From NCBI RefSeq assembly GCF_023277745.1, contig NZ_CP086322.1:1-64000 (forward strand): a DNA stretch of 64,000 nt, read 5' to 3'. The stretch comes from Streptomyces halobius. Lineage in GTDB: Bacteria; Actinomycetota; Actinomycetes; Streptomycetales; Streptomycetaceae. Below the pieces are notes generated by a model, which did no database searches, was not told where the DNA came from, and saw only the letters and a list, made by a program, of their open reading frames with translations. Shown piece by piece: positions 43,067-51,813 of the stretch (within the stretch, counting starts at the first letter, position 1; each line of letters starts with the position of its first letter). The translations under genes and the position numbers were made by a program.

Positions 43067-43978
43067 GTGGAGCTTCTGCACCTGCGCTACTTCGTTGCCG
43101 TCGCCCAAGAACTGAACTTCTCCACCGCCGCTCGCAAACTGCACATGGCAGCGTCCCCGCTGAGTCGGCGGATCAAGGATCTTGAGAACGAACTCGGGCA
43201 CCGGCTGTTCGATCGTGACACCCACCATGTGACGCTCACCGAGGCGGGCATCGCGCTGCTGCCGATCGCGCGCGGCGTCCTGGAGCAGGTCGACTCGATC
43301 CGGTGGAGGCTGGACGAGACGACCCGGCCGGGGCGGACCACCCTGCTGGTGGGCGTGCCCAGCGGTATCCATCCGGACCTGCGCGAACGGTTGTATGATC
43401 TCGCCGAGCGGGTCCGCGACCGGTTCGAGATCAAGCGCTGGCCGGGCGGCACCGAGCGTCTGGTCGACGCCGTGTGCGACGGCAGACTGGCGCTGACCCT
43501 GGCCCGGCTTCCGGCCGGCGGCGATCCGGCGCTGGAGCAGTTGCCGGTGATGTCGGAGCGGCTCGGCGCGGTCGTGCCCAGGGACCGGTTCTCGGGACGG
43601 GAGTCGGTCGCCCTGGCGGAACTGTCCGAACTCGCCTACGCGGGATCTCCTTCGGCTGTGACCAACGCGTATTTCCGCGGACTCGACCAGCAGCTGTCCG
43701 AGCTCGGTATCAAGAAACGGATCGAACTGGGCAGCGCCACTTTCGACGGAATTTCCGAAATCGTTGCCAGTGGTCTGGCATTCTCCATTTCCATGCTGGA
43801 TCCGCGAAGCCCCATGCAGAATTACCGCCTGGACAATGTAATGGTCCTTCCTTTCTCGGATTTCCAACCCCGGCTCGAAACTGGACTGTTGTGGCGCAAG
43901 GACCGGGCGAGCCATGGCGACCTGACAGAAGTCGTCGCCGCTGCTCGCGCGATTTTCTCCGAACCACTCCGGGATTGA
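43067..43978 (+). CDS. LysR-family regulator
   Basis: 303 residues from GTG 43067 (AGAGG upstream). The N-terminal winged HTH has ELLHLRYFVAVAQELNFSTA and ASPLSRRIKDLENELGHRLF. A full-length effector-binding domain follows. It lies directly upstream of the acyl-CoA operon on the same strand, so it is the likely regulator of that operon. A hairpin terminator at 43997-44029 separates their transcripts. The inducer is probably an acid or CoA ester of the pathway; that is inference. Confidence 0.87.
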   Translation: MELLHLRYFVAVAQELNFSTAARKLHMAASPLSRRIKDLENELGHRLFDRDTHHVTLTEAGIALLPIARGVLEQVDSIRWRLDETTRPGRTTLLVGVPSGIHPDLRERLYDLAERVRDRFEIKRWPGGTERLVDAVCDGRLALTLARLPAGGDPALEQLPVMSERLGAVVPRDRFSGRESVALAELSELAYAGSPSAVTNAYFRGLDQQLSELGIKKRIELGSATFDGISEIVASGLAFSISMLDPRSPMQNYRLDNVMVLPFSDFQPRLETGLLWRKDRASHGDLTEVVAAARAIFSEPLRD

Positions 43979-43996
43979 TTGAAGAGCGCACCCGGG

Positions 43997-44029
43997 AAGC
44001 GGTATGACCACTGCGGTCATGCCGCTTTT
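43997..44029 (+). terminator. Rho-independent terminator after the LysR gene
   Basis: AAGCGGTATGACC (43997-44009), loop actgc, GGTCATGCCGCTT (44015-44027) with one T-G wobble, followed by TT. The only hairpin in the window that combines a long stem with a T-run. Confidence 0.7.
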
Positions 44030-44126
44030 CGTTATTTGATCATTCCACTTTCCGCCCCTCCTCGATAACTTAGTTTTCAGATACACGGATACATGCGTGA
44101 GGCGAAGTGAGGAGTGGAAGGAAAAA

Positions 44127-45296
44127 ATGATGACGGAAAACACGGACACCGTGGCCGGCCCGTTGGACGGCGTGCGCGTGATCGACCTCTCGGCCGTGGT
44201 GATGGGTCCCTACGCCGCGCAGATCCTCGGCGACCTGGGTGCCGACGTGATCAAGATCGAGTCGCCCGCCGACGCCGTACGTGTGGGCCACTACCGCACG
44301 ACACCGGGCATGACCCCGCTGAACCTCAACGTCAACCGCAATAAGCGCAGTGTGTCCCTCAACCTCAAGGACGCCACCGAGGGCGAGCAGGCGCTGCGGC
44401 TGATCGACACCGCGGACGTGTTGATCACCAATATGCGACCCGGTGCGCTGAACCGCCTGGGTCTGTCCTACGACGACATCGCCGCCCGCAACCCCGGGCT
44501 GGTCTACGCGCACGCCCAGGGTTTCCGCAGCGACTCGGACCGGGCCGGCAACGCCGCGTACGACGAAACCGTGCAGGCCGCGTCCGGACTGGTCGACATC
44601 GCCGGCCGCGCGCTCGGCGAGCCCGTCTACCTGCCGACCATCCTCGCGGACAAGGTCTCTTCCCTGACCATCGCCTACAGCGTGCTGGCCGCCCTGCTGC
44701 ACCGGAACCGGACCGGCCAGGGCCAGCTCGTCGAGATCCCGATGGCCGACACACTGATCGCGTTCAACCTGGTCGAGCACCTGGCGGGACACACCCACGT
44801 GCCCGAGACCGGCCCCACCGGCTTCCCTCTGTCGATGCTCAAGGGACACCGGGCCGTGCGCACCAAGGACGGACTGGCCTGCGTCATTCCGTACAACCCG
44901 CAGAACTACCGCGACTTCGTCACTGCCGCCGGACGGCCGGACCTGGCCGAGGACCCGCGTATCAACGGAGACGCCCTCGACAGCGCCGATCACGAGGAGC
45001 TGGCCGCGTTGATCGAGCTGTGCGCTCCGGCGCTGACCACCGCCGAGTGGGCGGAGGTGTGCGCGAAGCACAGCATCCCGATGGCCCCGGTGCTGGAACT
45101 GGACCGCGCTCACGAGGACCCCTACGTCCGCGACGGCCACCTGCTCGACGCCGTCGAGCACCCCACCGAGGGCACGGTCCGCACCATCGGCATCCCGCTG
45201 CGCTTCTCCGCCACTCCCGGCACGATCCGCCGCCTGGCGCCGGTCGCGGGCCAGGACACCGAGGAAGTCCTCGCCGAGCTCGACGCCGCCCGCTGA
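44127..45296 (+). CDS. Class III CoA-transferase (CaiB/BaiF family)
   Basis: 389 residues; ATG 44127 follows GGAAGG. The family motif GPLDGVRVIDLSAVVMGPYA is at the N-terminus, with GADVIKIESPADAVR and NRNKRSVSLNLKD. YDETVQAASGL carries the expected catalytic Asp (D146, equivalent to Asp169 of formyl-CoA transferase). It moves CoA from a CoA ester to a carboxylic acid. It is first in a five-gene operon and would supply the CoA thioester used by the enzymes that follow. The acid substrate is not determined. Confidence 0.87.
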   Translation: MMTENTDTVAGPLDGVRVIDLSAVVMGPYAAQILGDLGADVIKIESPADAVRVGHYRTTPGMTPLNLNVNRNKRSVSLNLKDATEGEQALRLIDTADVLITNMRPGALNRLGLSYDDIAARNPGLVYAHAQGFRSDSDRAGNAAYDETVQAASGLVDIAGRALGEPVYLPTILADKVSSLTIAYSVLAALLHRNRTGQGQLVEIPMADTLIAFNLVEHLAGHTHVPETGPTGFPLSMLKGHRAVRTKDGLACVIPYNPQNYRDFVTAAGRPDLAEDPRINGDALDSADHEELAALIELCAPALTTAEWAEVCAKHSIPMAPVLELDRAHEDPYVRDGHLLDAVEHPTEGTVRTIGIPLRFSATPGTIRRLAPVAGQDTEEVLAELDAAR

Positions 45297-45373
45297 GCAT
45301 CACCTCCCCCACAACACGCCCCAGGGGAACGGCCGTGCCCCGTACCCCCCGACGGGCCGTCACAGGAGCAACC

Positions 45374-46168
45374 ATGAGCATCCCCGAAACACCCGAAGCA
45401 CCCGAAGCACCCGTCGTGCGCACCGAACGGATCGGCTCCACCCTGCTGATCACCCTGGACCGCCCCGAGGCCCGTAACGCCGTGAACGCATCGGTCGCCG
45501 CCGGCCTGAGCGGCGCACTGGACGCGCTGGAGGCCGACCCCGAGCTGCGCGCCGGCGTCCTGACCGGCGAGGGCGGCACGTTCAGCGCTGGCATGGACCT
45601 CAAGGCGGCACTGCACGGTGAGTCACCCGAGGTCGCCGGCCGCGGGTTCGGCGGCCTGACCGAGGCCGAGCCGACCAAGCCCCTGATAGCCGCCGTGGAG
45701 GGCTGGGCCATGGGCGGCGGCTTCGAACTGGCCCTGGCCTGCGACCTGATCGTCGCGGCCGAGGACGCCCGGTTCGGCCTGCCCGAGGTCAAGCGTGGCC
45801 TGATCGCCGCGGGCGGCGGCGTGATCCGGCTGCCCAAGCGCATCCCGCACCACCTGGCCATGGAGCTCCTGCTGACCGGCGAGCCCGTCGACGGCCGCCG
45901 CGCCGGCGAACTGGGCCTGGCCAACCGGGTCACCGCCACCAGCCAAGTCGTCGCCGAGGCGCTCCGGCTGGCCGGACGGCTCGCGGAGAACGCCCCGCTC
46001 GCAATGGCGGCCGTCAAGCGCGTCGTCCGTGCCGCCGACGGTACGCCCGACGCCGACGCCTTCGCCTTCCAGCGCAAGCAGATGGAGACCCTGATGGCCT
46101 CCTCGGACGTGCGCGAGGGCATGACCGCCTTCGCCGAGCGCCGCCCCGCGCGGTGGACGGGGCGGTGA
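45374..46168 (+). CDS. Enoyl-CoA hydratase (crotonase family)
   Basis: 264 residues from ATG 45374 (AGGAG upstream). Crotonase motifs: GEGGTFSAGMDLKAALHG (CoA-binding and oxyanion), EGWAMGGGFELALACDLIVA, FGLPEVKRGLIAAGGG. Glutamates sit where catalytic acidic residues occur in hydratases (GGGFE and LPEV). Third position in the sequence of steps: it would hydrate the 2-enoyl-CoA. Seven bases before the next gene. Confidence 0.87.
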   Translation: MSIPETPEAPEAPVVRTERIGSTLLITLDRPEARNAVNASVAAGLSGALDALEADPELRAGVLTGEGGTFSAGMDLKAALHGESPEVAGRGFGGLTEAEPTKPLIAAVEGWAMGGGFELALACDLIVAAEDARFGLPEVKRGLIAAGGGVIRLPKRIPHHLAMELLLTGEPVDGRRAGELGLANRVTATSQVVAEALRLAGRLAENAPLAMAAVKRVVRAADGTPDADAFAFQRKQMETLMASSDVREGMTAFAERRPARWTGR

Positions 46169-46174
46169 GGCGCC

Positions 46175-46921
46175 ATGCGCACCGAGGACGTACGACAGCA
46201 CCTCACCACCCCGCTCACCAGCCCGGCGTTCGCGCCGATGGTCCCGCGGTTCATCGACCGGGAGTACCTCAACGTCGTCTACCGCACCGACCCCGACGCG
46301 CTGCGGGCCGTCGTCCCCGAACCGCTGCGGATCGCCGAGCCGCTGGTCCGGTTCGAGGTGATGAAGATGGGCGACGTCAGCGGATACGGCCCCTACACGG
46401 AGGCCGGCCAGGCGATCCCGGTCAGCTTCGAGGGCGAGGACGGCGAGTACCTGCACGCGATGTACCTCGACAACTTCCCGGCGACCGCCTCCGGCCGTGA
46501 GGTCTCCGCCTACCCGAAGGTCATCGGCTCCCCGGCGCTCTACGTCGACTCCGGCGCGCTCGTCGGCACCCTCGACCACGGCACGCTGCGGGTCGCCACC
46601 GCGACCATGGGCTACAAACACCACGAGCTGGACCGGCAGGAGGCCGAGGCACAGATCACCGTGCCGACCTTCATGCTCAAGATCGTCCCCGGCTACGACG
46701 GGCTGCCACGGGTGCAGGAACTCGTCCGCACCCGCATCACCGACGTCACCGTCAAGCAGGCGTGGACCGGCCCCGCCCGGTTGCAGCTGTTCCAGCACGT
46801 GCTCGCCCCGCTGGCCGACCTGCCGGTGATCGAGGTCGTCTCCGCCAGCCACATCCTCACCGACCTGACGCTGTCCGGCGTCGAGCCGGTCCACAACTAC
46901 CTGAAGGGAACCGCGTCATGA
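46175..46921 (+). CDS. Acetoacetate decarboxylase-family protein
   Basis: 248 residues from ATG 46175. The active-site lysine is in GREVSAYPKVIG at position 115, the same number as the Schiff-base lysine of clostridial acetoacetate decarboxylase. Acidic residues at 61 and 76 and Arg 29 also match the positions I recall for that enzyme. It lacks the following lysine (Val 116). It would decarboxylate a 3-keto acid to a ketone. In this operon that acid could come from hydrolysis or CoA transfer of the 3-ketoacyl-CoA. The stop overlaps the next start (ATGA). Confidence 0.82.
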   Translation: MRTEDVRQHLTTPLTSPAFAPMVPRFIDREYLNVVYRTDPDALRAVVPEPLRIAEPLVRFEVMKMGDVSGYGPYTEAGQAIPVSFEGEDGEYLHAMYLDNFPATASGREVSAYPKVIGSPALYVDSGALVGTLDHGTLRVATATMGYKHHELDRQEAEAQITVPTFMLKIVPGYDGLPRVQELVRTRITDVTVKQAWTGPARLQLFQHVLAPLADLPVIEVVSASHILTDLTLSGVEPVHNYLKGTAS

Positions 46922-47868
46922 CCCGCACCTTCCGCACGGCCGCGGTGATCGGCGCCGGGACCATCGGACTGTCCTGGACGGCGCTGTTCGCCGCGCACGG
47001 CCTGACCGTCCGGGTGAGCGACCCGCGACCCGACCTCGCCCAGGCCGTGAACGAGGCCCTGGCCCAGTACACCCCGCACCTGGCCGCCCGCGGCCTGGAC
47101 GTGACGGGCCTCGCCGACCGGGTGCACCTCACCGACGACGTCACCGAAGCGGTCCGGGACGCGGACGTCGTCCAGGAAAACGGCCCCGAACGCCTCGAAT
47201 TCAAGCAGGACCTGTTCGCCACCCTGGTCCGGGAAGCGCCCGGCCACGCGCTGCTGCTCAGCTCCTCGTCGGCGATCCCATCGACCGCGTTCACCCGGGA
47301 GCTGGCGGACGCCGACGCCGCCCGCGTCCTGATCGGCCACCCCTTCAACCCGCCGCACCTGGTCCCCCTGGTCGAGGTCGTGCCCGGCGAGCGCACCGGC
47401 GAAGACGCCGTACGGGACGCGGTGGACTTCTACGCCTCGGTCGGCCGCACCCCGGTCGTCGAGCGCAAGGAGATCCCCGGCTTCGTCGGGAACCGGCTAC
47501 AGAACGCGCTCAGCCGCGAGGCGGTGTACCTGGTCGAGCAGGGCGTCGTGACCCCGGAAGACCTCGACAAGGTGATGACGAACTCACTCGGCATCCGCTG
47601 GTCGACGGTCGGGCCGTTCCTCGGCTCCCACCTGGGCGGTGGCCCCGGCGGCTACCGGCACCTGGTCGAGCACATCGGCGCGTCGATGAAGCAGATGTGG
47701 GCAGGCCTCGGCAACCCATCACAGAACGAAGAAGAACAGGAACGGCTCATCAAAGCCGTGGAATCGGCTTACGGCTCCTCCACGTACTCGGAACTCACCG
47801 AGACGCGCGACCGCAAGCAACTCGCTGTCCTGTCCGCCCTGGACAGTGCCGACAAGGAGGAGAACTGA
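46918..47868 (+). CDS. 3-hydroxyacyl-CoA dehydrogenase family (carnitine dehydrogenase/lambda-crystallin-like)
   Basis: 316 residues, coupled to the decarboxylase gene. The NAD-binding motif is AAVIGAGTIGLSWTALFA; NGPERLEFKQDLF is the conserved helix. The catalytic His lies in LIGHPFNPPHLVPLVEVV. The C-terminal GIRWSTVGPFLGSHLGG is typical of the single-domain carnitine dehydrogenase and lambda-crystallin branch. It would oxidise a 3-hydroxy acid or CoA ester to the 3-keto form. Whether it uses free acid or CoA ester cannot be told from sequence. Confidence 0.85.
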   Translation: MTRTFRTAAVIGAGTIGLSWTALFAAHGLTVRVSDPRPDLAQAVNEALAQYTPHLAARGLDVTGLADRVHLTDDVTEAVRDADVVQENGPERLEFKQDLFATLVREAPGHALLLSSSSAIPSTAFTRELADADAARVLIGHPFNPPHLVPLVEVVPGERTGEDAVRDAVDFYASVGRTPVVERKEIPGFVGNRLQNALSREAVYLVEQGVVTPEDLDKVMTNSLGIRWSTVGPFLGSHLGGGPGGYRHLVEHIGASMKQMWAGLGNPSQNEEEQERLIKAVESAYGSSTYSELTETRDRKQLAVLSALDSADKEEN

Positions 47869-47869
47869 G

Positions 47870-49072
47870 ATGACCACCACTATGGAACCGCTTGAGGACC
47901 AGCTGGTCGCGGACTTCTACAACTACGAGACCCTGCTGCCGGACGAGGAGCGCAAGATCCTCCTCAAGGCCCGTACCCTCATGCGCGACGAGGTCCAGCC
48001 GCTGGTGAACGGGAACTGGGGCAAGGGCGAGTTCCCCAAGGAACTCATCGACATCTTCCGCGAGAGCGGGCTGGCCGGACTGCCCTACGAGGGCTACGGC
48101 GAGCACCGCCCCGCCGTCAGCAACCTCCTGACCGGCATGCTGGCCATGGAGATGACCCGCACCGACGCCTCGGTGGCCACCTTCTTCGGCGTCCACAACG
48201 GCCTCGCGATGTACTCGATCCACTCCGGCGGGAACCAGGAGCAGCGCGACCGCTGGCTGCCGGCGATGGCCGCGATGGAGAAGATCGGCGCATTCGCGAT
48301 GACCGAGCCCCTCGGCGGCTCCGACGTCGCGGGCGGTATGCGCACCACCGCCCGGCGCGAGGGCGACACCTGGGTCCTGAACGGCGCCAAGAAGTGGATC
48401 GGCAACGCGACCTTCGCCGACTACGTCGTGGTGTGGGCGCGGGACGTCGACGACAACCACGTCAAGGGCTTCGTCGTCGAGAAGGGCACGCCCGGCTTCG
48501 AGCCGGTGAAGATCGAGGGCAAGATCGCCTTCCGGATCGTGGAGAACGCCGAGATCACCCTGACCGATGTCCGGGTGCCGGAGGCGAACCGTCTGCAGAA
48601 CATCAACTCCTTCCGCGACGTCGCGGAGATCCTGCGTGCCACCCGCGGCGGGGTCGCCTGGCAGGCGCTGGGAGCGATGATCGGCGCCTACGAACTCGCG
48701 CTGGACTACGCCAAGGAGCGCAAGCAGTTCGGCCGCCCGATCGCCCGGTTCCAGCTGGTGCAGGACCTGCTCGTCAAGAGCCTGGGCAACATCACCGCCT
48801 CGTGGGGCATGCTGGTGCAGCTCGCCCGGCTGCAGGACGCCGGGATCTTCCGCGACGAACACTCCTCGCTGGCCAAGGCGTTCGTCACCTCGCGCATGCG
48901 GGAGGTCGTCGCCTGGAGCCGTGAGATATTCGGCGGCAACGGGATCGTGCTGGACTACGACATCGCGCGGTTCTTCGCCGACGCCGAAGCGATCTACTCC
49001 TTCGAAGGCACCCGCGAGATGAACACCCTCATCGTCGGCAAGTCGATCACGGGCCAGAGCGCCTTCGTGTGA
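47870..49072 (+). CDS. Acyl-CoA dehydrogenase (short-chain / ACX4-like branch)
   Basis: 400 residues from ATG 47870, directly after an AGGAGG-like site in the previous gene's end. FAD/substrate motifs: AFAMTEPLGGSDVAGGM, GAKKWIGNATFADYVVVW, YAKERKQFGRPIARFQL. The catalytic Glu is E379 in YSFEGTREMNTLIVG, the position used by glutaryl-CoA dehydrogenase and plant ACX4. The glutaryl-binding Arg of glutaryl-CoA dehydrogenase is replaced (DASVATFFGV here), so glutaryl-CoA is unlikely. It should introduce the 2,3 double bond in a short acyl-CoA. Confidence 0.86.
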   Translation: MTTTMEPLEDQLVADFYNYETLLPDEERKILLKARTLMRDEVQPLVNGNWGKGEFPKELIDIFRESGLAGLPYEGYGEHRPAVSNLLTGMLAMEMTRTDASVATFFGVHNGLAMYSIHSGGNQEQRDRWLPAMAAMEKIGAFAMTEPLGGSDVAGGMRTTARREGDTWVLNGAKKWIGNATFADYVVVWARDVDDNHVKGFVVEKGTPGFEPVKIEGKIAFRIVENAEITLTDVRVPEANRLQNINSFRDVAEILRATRGGVAWQALGAMIGAYELALDYAKERKQFGRPIARFQLVQDLLVKSLGNITASWGMLVQLARLQDAGIFRDEHSSLAKAFVTSRMREVVAWSREIFGGNGIVLDYDIARFFADAEAIYSFEGTREMNTLIVGKSITGQSAFV

Positions 49073-49202
49073 CCCCGCCGCCGGGACGCCACCGGCCCGG
49101 ACGGACAGACCCCAGGTTCCCTGCCTGTGGTTTCGTCCACGAACTTGTTGAGGTGCCCTGGCCGGGCGTGACTGATGTGACGATTCGGCCGTTCGGGAGG
49201 GT

Positions 49203-50010
49203 GTGAGTGCTCGGCCGTGGATCGTGGATGACGACTTGTGGATGCTGATCGAGCCGCTGCTGCCTCTGTGGCCGGAGAAGTCGCCGGGGCCGCGGCCGGT
49301 GGCGGACCGGCTGTGTCTGCAGGGCATCCTGTACGTGCTCTACAACGACATAGCCTGGCAACTCCTGCCCCTGGAGTCGGGGTTCGGCTCCGGGCAGACC
49401 TGCTGGCGTCGCCTGGAGCGGTGGCAGCAGGCCGGCGCCTTCGACCAGTTGCACCGCATCCTGCTCGCCGAACTCAACGCGGCCGGCGAACTCGACTGGT
49501 CCCGCGCGTGCGTGGACGGCTCCCACGTCCGCACGACAAAGGGGGAGCCGACACCGGTTCGTCGCCGGTCGACCGGCGGAAGACGGGCAGCAAACACCAC
49601 CTGATCTGCGACGGACGCGGCACCCACTCAAGGTCATCACCACCGCGGCCAACGTCAACGACGTCACCCAGACCCTCGCCCTCGTCGACGGCATCCCGCC
49701 TGTGGCCGGACATCCCGGTCGCCCGCGCCGCCGCCCCGACTCGCTGCTCGGCGACAAGGGCTACGACTCCAACGCCAACCGGCGGGAGCTGCGCAAGCGG
49801 CGGATCCTGCCGGTCATCTCCCGCAAGGGTGCCCCGAACATCAAGGGCCTGGGCAAGCTCCGCTATGTCGTCTAGCAGACCTTCGCCCTGCTCCACCAGT
49901 TCAAGCGCCTCGCCGTCCGCTGGGAACGCCGCCTCGAACTCCACGACGCCTTCGTCTCGTTGGCATGCAGCCTCATCTGCTGGCGCCGACTCAAGAAGGC
50001 CCAACTGTGA
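49203..50010 (+). pseudogene. IS5-family transposase, multiply disrupted
   Basis: From GTG 49203: SARPWIVDDDLWMLIEPLLP, WQLLPLESGFGSGQTCWRRL, CVDGSHVRTTKGEPT (first Asp). After a frame change near 49560, then another one-base loss near 49625, come LKVITTAANVNDVTQTLALV and LLGDKGYDSNANRRELRKRR. An in-frame TAG at 49873-49875 replaces the usual Glu of YVVEQTFALLHQFKRLAVR. Ends LACSLICWRRLKKAQL. The first frame change could be programmed; the second indel and the TAG are not. Confidence 0.8.
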
Positions 50011-50220
50011 TCTCGTTGCGAGCTCTCAGGATTTCCTTGGTGTGGTTGGTGATCTCTTGCAGCCACCGGTCGCGCTGCATGTGCCGGCGTCGCGGGCGTT
50101 GTGTCTGTCAGGGGCGGGCGCGTAGGCCCTCGCAGACGACTTCGATGATCCGGTGGCGTGCTGCGGCGTCCATGGTGCCCCGAGGACGAGGATTGCTGTC
50201 GTCAGCACTTCTTCCCAGTG

Positions 50221-50634
50221 TTACTGCAGCAACCCGATGGCGAGGGCCATGCCCAAGAACAACGTCAGCTGGTACGCGCTGTTGATCACGGTGAGCCGCG
50301 TCGGCTTCTGTTCGAAGGCGTTGTGCTGCCCCAGAGTCGTCAGCGAGAACCCGAGCCAGGCCACGAATCCGACGGCCAGATCGAGCCAGAGCGGGTCGCT
50401 GCCGAAGGATCCCGACGTGATGGAACAACCGGCGGCGAGCACCAGCGCCGTGACGAGGATCGACGCCAGGAGGACCGCGAACGGGCGCTTGCCGGCTCTC
50501 TTGGAGTCCTCCTCGGTCACTCCCGTCAGCTCCCTCCAGACGCCGACGAAGGTCCAGCCGTACCAGACTCCGGCGATGGCCATCCCGACCGCGGTCGACA
50601 CCACGACGGCCAGCCAGCTGATGCTCATCTCCAT
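50221..50634 (-). CDS. DUF1761-type membrane protein
   Basis: 137 residues from ATG 50634, with four predicted membrane helices: WLAVVVSTAVGMAIAGVWYG, FAVLLASILVTALVLAAGC, LDLAVGFVAWLGFSLTTLG, and INSAYQLTLFLGMALAIGLL. The N-terminal GVWYGWTFVGVW matches the DUF1761 hallmark. Function unknown. Divergent from the HxlR regulator with a palindrome in between, so probably its target. Confidence 0.75.
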   Translation of the reverse strand: MEMSISWLAVVVSTAVGMAIAGVWYGWTFVGVWRELTGVTEEDSKRAGKRPFAVLLASILVTALVLAAGCSITSGSFGSDPLWLDLAVGFVAWLGFSLTTLGQHNAFEQKPTRLTVINSAYQLTLFLGMALAIGLLQ

Positions 50635-50666
50635 GCGGATCCGCTCTGTTCGACGCTCATCCGTTG

Positions 50667-50681
50667 GTTGATATAATCAAC
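50667..50681. promoter_or_regulatory. Palindromic operator between the DUF1761 and HxlR genes
   Basis: GTTGAT-ATA-ATCAAC, a perfect 6-bp inverted repeat ending 4 bases before the HxlR start codon at 50686. Size and symmetry suit an HxlR-family dimer; probable autorepression and control of the divergent membrane-protein gene. Confidence 0.6.
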
Positions 50682-50685
50682 TGCG

Positions 50686-51375
50686 ATGGATAAGGTCAAG
50701 CAGAACTCAAAGAACCCCCGCTCATACGGGCAATTCTGCGGACTCGCGCGAGCCCTGGACATCGTGGGCGACCGCTGGACCCTCCTGATCGCGCGGGAGC
50801 TGCTTCCCAGCCCGATGCGCTACACGGAGCTGAAGGCCTCGCTCGCGGGAATCGCGACGAACCTCCTGGCGGAACGGCTGCGGACTCTGGAGGCGAACGG
50901 GATTGTCGAGCGCCGCCTGGAGGAGGCGGGCGTCGTCTACGCGCTCACGCCCTGGGGCGCAGGGCTCCGTGAACCGATGGAGGCGCTTGGCAGGTGGGGC
51001 GCGCCGCTGATGCTGACAGGACGTGACGGCGATTCGTTCCAGCCACGCTGGCTGACGCTCGCTCTGCCCGGCCTGCTACGTGAGATGACTTCGACTCCTC
51101 CTGTGGAGCTCGGCGTCGAGACGGACGGATTCCTCATGGTCCTGCGCATCGACGAGGACGGCCCCAGTGCGATCGTCCGGTCCGATCAGCAGCCGGACAC
51201 GATCTTCACCGCCGCGCCGGAGGTTGTCATCGGGCTCGCGGTCGGCGGGCTCACGATCGACCAGGCACTCTCCTTGGGAGATCTCCAGGGCGACAGGCGA
51301 GTCCTTTGCAAGGTGTTCCCTCCGGGGCGGGCGATCGCCGCGGCCGCGTTCGGGCTTTCACCGACGGGCGAATGA
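50686..51375 (+). CDS. HxlR-family winged-helix regulator with a C-terminal extension
   Basis: 229 residues from ATG 50686. The HxlR domain covers residues 14-110: YGQFCGLARALDIVGDRWTL, PMRYTELKASLAGIATNLLA, RLEEAGVVYALTPWGAGLRE. A further 110-residue C-terminal domain (VETDGFLMVLRIDEDGPSA, VIGLAVGGLTIDQALSLGD) resembles an SCP2-like fold seen in longer HxlR proteins. Only one Cys (in the N-terminal helix) could act as a redox switch. Probably represses itself and the DUF1761 gene. Confidence 0.84.
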   Translation: MDKVKQNSKNPRSYGQFCGLARALDIVGDRWTLLIARELLPSPMRYTELKASLAGIATNLLAERLRTLEANGIVERRLEEAGVVYALTPWGAGLREPMEALGRWGAPLMLTGRDGDSFQPRWLTLALPGLLREMTSTPPVELGVETDGFLMVLRIDEDGPSAIVRSDQQPDTIFTAAPEVVIGLAVGGLTIDQALSLGDLQGDRRVLCKVFPPGRAIAAAAFGLSPTGE

Positions 51376-51813
51376 CGGTTCTCGCGATTCGTGCGAACGT
51401 GGACGGCATCGCCGGACAGGTCGCAGGCGCCCGACTCCCGGACCTCCCTCCCGAACTGCGCCGCCAGATGCCCCAAATCGCCTAGATCCGTGCCACACCT
51501 ACCGGGCCGGGCCAACCCCAGCCATGACACGACCGAGCAGCACCGATTCACATGATCGTGTTACGAGCTCTACGCCCATGTCCGCGTATTTCCCCAGGTG
51601 CTCGCCTGATGCTGGGGCTTCTCCGGTCTGTGAGACGGATTGTCGGCTATCGCGGCTGTGCGTCCGTCGCAAGTCGTGCGTGCATCTCGACGTCGTAGCG
51701 GACGCCGTCGTAGGCGTGGTCCGCGCCGTCCTCGTCTGCGCAGTTCGATCTTGCATTTCGTATGGAGCACCACCGCTCAAGCCGCCGGACGACGGTTACT
51801 TGAATCGTCTCTG
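51376..51813. other. Gene-free stretch
   Basis: No supported gene. A short plus-strand frame (MTVLAIRANVDGIAGQVAG to MPQIA, about 36 codons) overlaps the previous stop and may be a remnant. A minus-strand frame near 51650-51780 (DGVRYDVEMHARLATDAQP) has some coding character but no start. Confidence 0.4.

Noticed and set aside
49560..49630. The frame change in the IS5-family transposase could be programmed, as in some IS427 elements.
   Set aside because: A second one-base loss and an in-frame TAG downstream show general decay, so the first shift cannot be used as evidence of recoding.
1672..49875. Repeated in-frame TAG codons as a sign of amber recoding (a special amino acid or suppressor).
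   Set aside because: All cases are in genes with other damage or mobile-element remnants, and TAG is the nearest nonsense codon to the common CAG and GAG; no suppressor tRNA was seen.
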